Shown here piece after piece: positions 6,022 to 6,067 of a stretch of DNA of 6,067 nucleotides (position 1 is its first letter; each line of letters begins with the position of its first letter). Source of the DNA: Eubacteriales Family XIII. Incertae Sedis bacterium (GTDB lineage: Bacteria > Bacillota_A > Clostridia > Peptostreptococcales > Anaerovoracaceae); NCBI GenBank assembly GCA_031280075.1, contig JAITHG010000281.1, positions 1 through 6,067 of the forward strand. Direction: 5' to 3'. The translations under genes and the position numbers were made by a program. Below the pieces are notes generated by a model. That model was given only the letters and a program-made list of their open reading frames with translations, had not been told where the DNA came from and made no database searches.

Positions 6022-6067
6022 TCAAAACTCCAATTCTTTCTTTCGAAATGCCAATACCGAGAGCACC
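6022..6067 (-). CDS. C-terminal end of an upstream gene (5' part outside window)
   Basis: The last 14 codons of a minus-strand frame read VLSVLAFRKKELEF and end in TGA at 6024-6022, 2 nt before the YxeA-like ATG. The GGAG ribosome site of that next gene lies inside these codons, the usual layout of tightly packed operon genes. A hydrophobic stretch followed by a basic RKK and a short acidic tail is what the C-terminus of a membrane protein looks like. By analogy with the yxdLM-yxeA order in B. subtilis it could be an FtsX/BceB-type ABC permease, but too little is visible to assign a family. Confidence 0.5.
   Translation of the reverse strand, partial: VLSVLAFRKKELEF
6028..6031 (-). promoter_or_regulatory. 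Ribosome binding site that sets the YxeA-like start
   Basis: The minus strand reads GGAG, ending 8 nt before the ATG at 6019, an optimal spacing. The alternative TTG at 6025 would be only about 3 nt away, so the shorter 139-residue product is preferred. Confidence 0.6.

Noticed and set aside
1..6067. Mobile elements, CRISPR repeats, tRNA or rRNA genes
   Set aside because: No transposase or integrase frame, no long terminal inverted repeats, no regularly spaced repeats and no tRNA-like cloverleaf were seen. The tandem TTCC and CGTCGCC copies near 2188-2218 are short and local.

Overview
The window reads as chromosomal DNA from an anaerobic, fairly GC-rich bacterium, most likely of the Bacillota (Clostridia or Negativicutes). 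The pointers are canonical AGGAGG-type ribosome sites, GC-rich genes separated by very AT-rich intergenic DNA, a large 7TM-type hybrid histidine kinase ending in an HPt domain, and a YxeA/DUF1093 protein. Synergistota cannot be excluded, because they also carry many branched-chain amino acid type ABC systems. The taxonomy is inference. No mobile element, CRISPR array, tRNA or rRNA is visible.

Layout. Bases 1-2149 (minus strand) are the start of a LivKHMGF-type ABC uptake operon: a 457-residue substrate-binding lipoprotein, a 66-nt gap holding a perfect 8-bp hairpin, then a LivH-family permease that runs off the left edge. Bases 2150-2619 form a 470-bp divergent intergenic region. It contains a GC-rich leader for the transporter operon, a good candidate sigma-70-type promoter for that operon, an AT-rich core with A-tracts spaced about one helical turn apart, a candidate promoter pointing the other way, and a short leader for the kinase. 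Bases 2620-5592 (plus strand) encode a 990-residue membrane hybrid histidine kinase: 7TM sensor, PAS-like region, coiled coil, HisKA, HATPase, REC, HPt and a helical tail. Its stop codon is 7 nt from that of a converging minus-strand gene, a 139-residue YxeA-like (DUF1093) membrane-anchored protein at 5600-6019. That gene starts 2 nt after the end of another minus-strand gene, of which only 14 codons are in the window.

Working together. The binding protein would capture a small polar solute (amino acid, amide or similar) outside the membrane and deliver it to the LivH/LivM permease. The kinase is divergent from this operon and shares its regulatory region, so control of the transporter by the kinase is an attractive but unproven idea. 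No DNA-binding response regulator lies in the window to complete the phosphorelay. The YxeA-like gene and its truncated upstream partner look like the tail of a separate operon. In Bacillus subtilis, yxeA follows the yxdLM antimicrobial-peptide ABC transporter genes, which suggests what the truncated gene might be.

I found no clearly new system. The least explained items are the helical tail of the kinase, the phased A-tract DNA between the divergent promoters, and the structured leader of the transporter operon.
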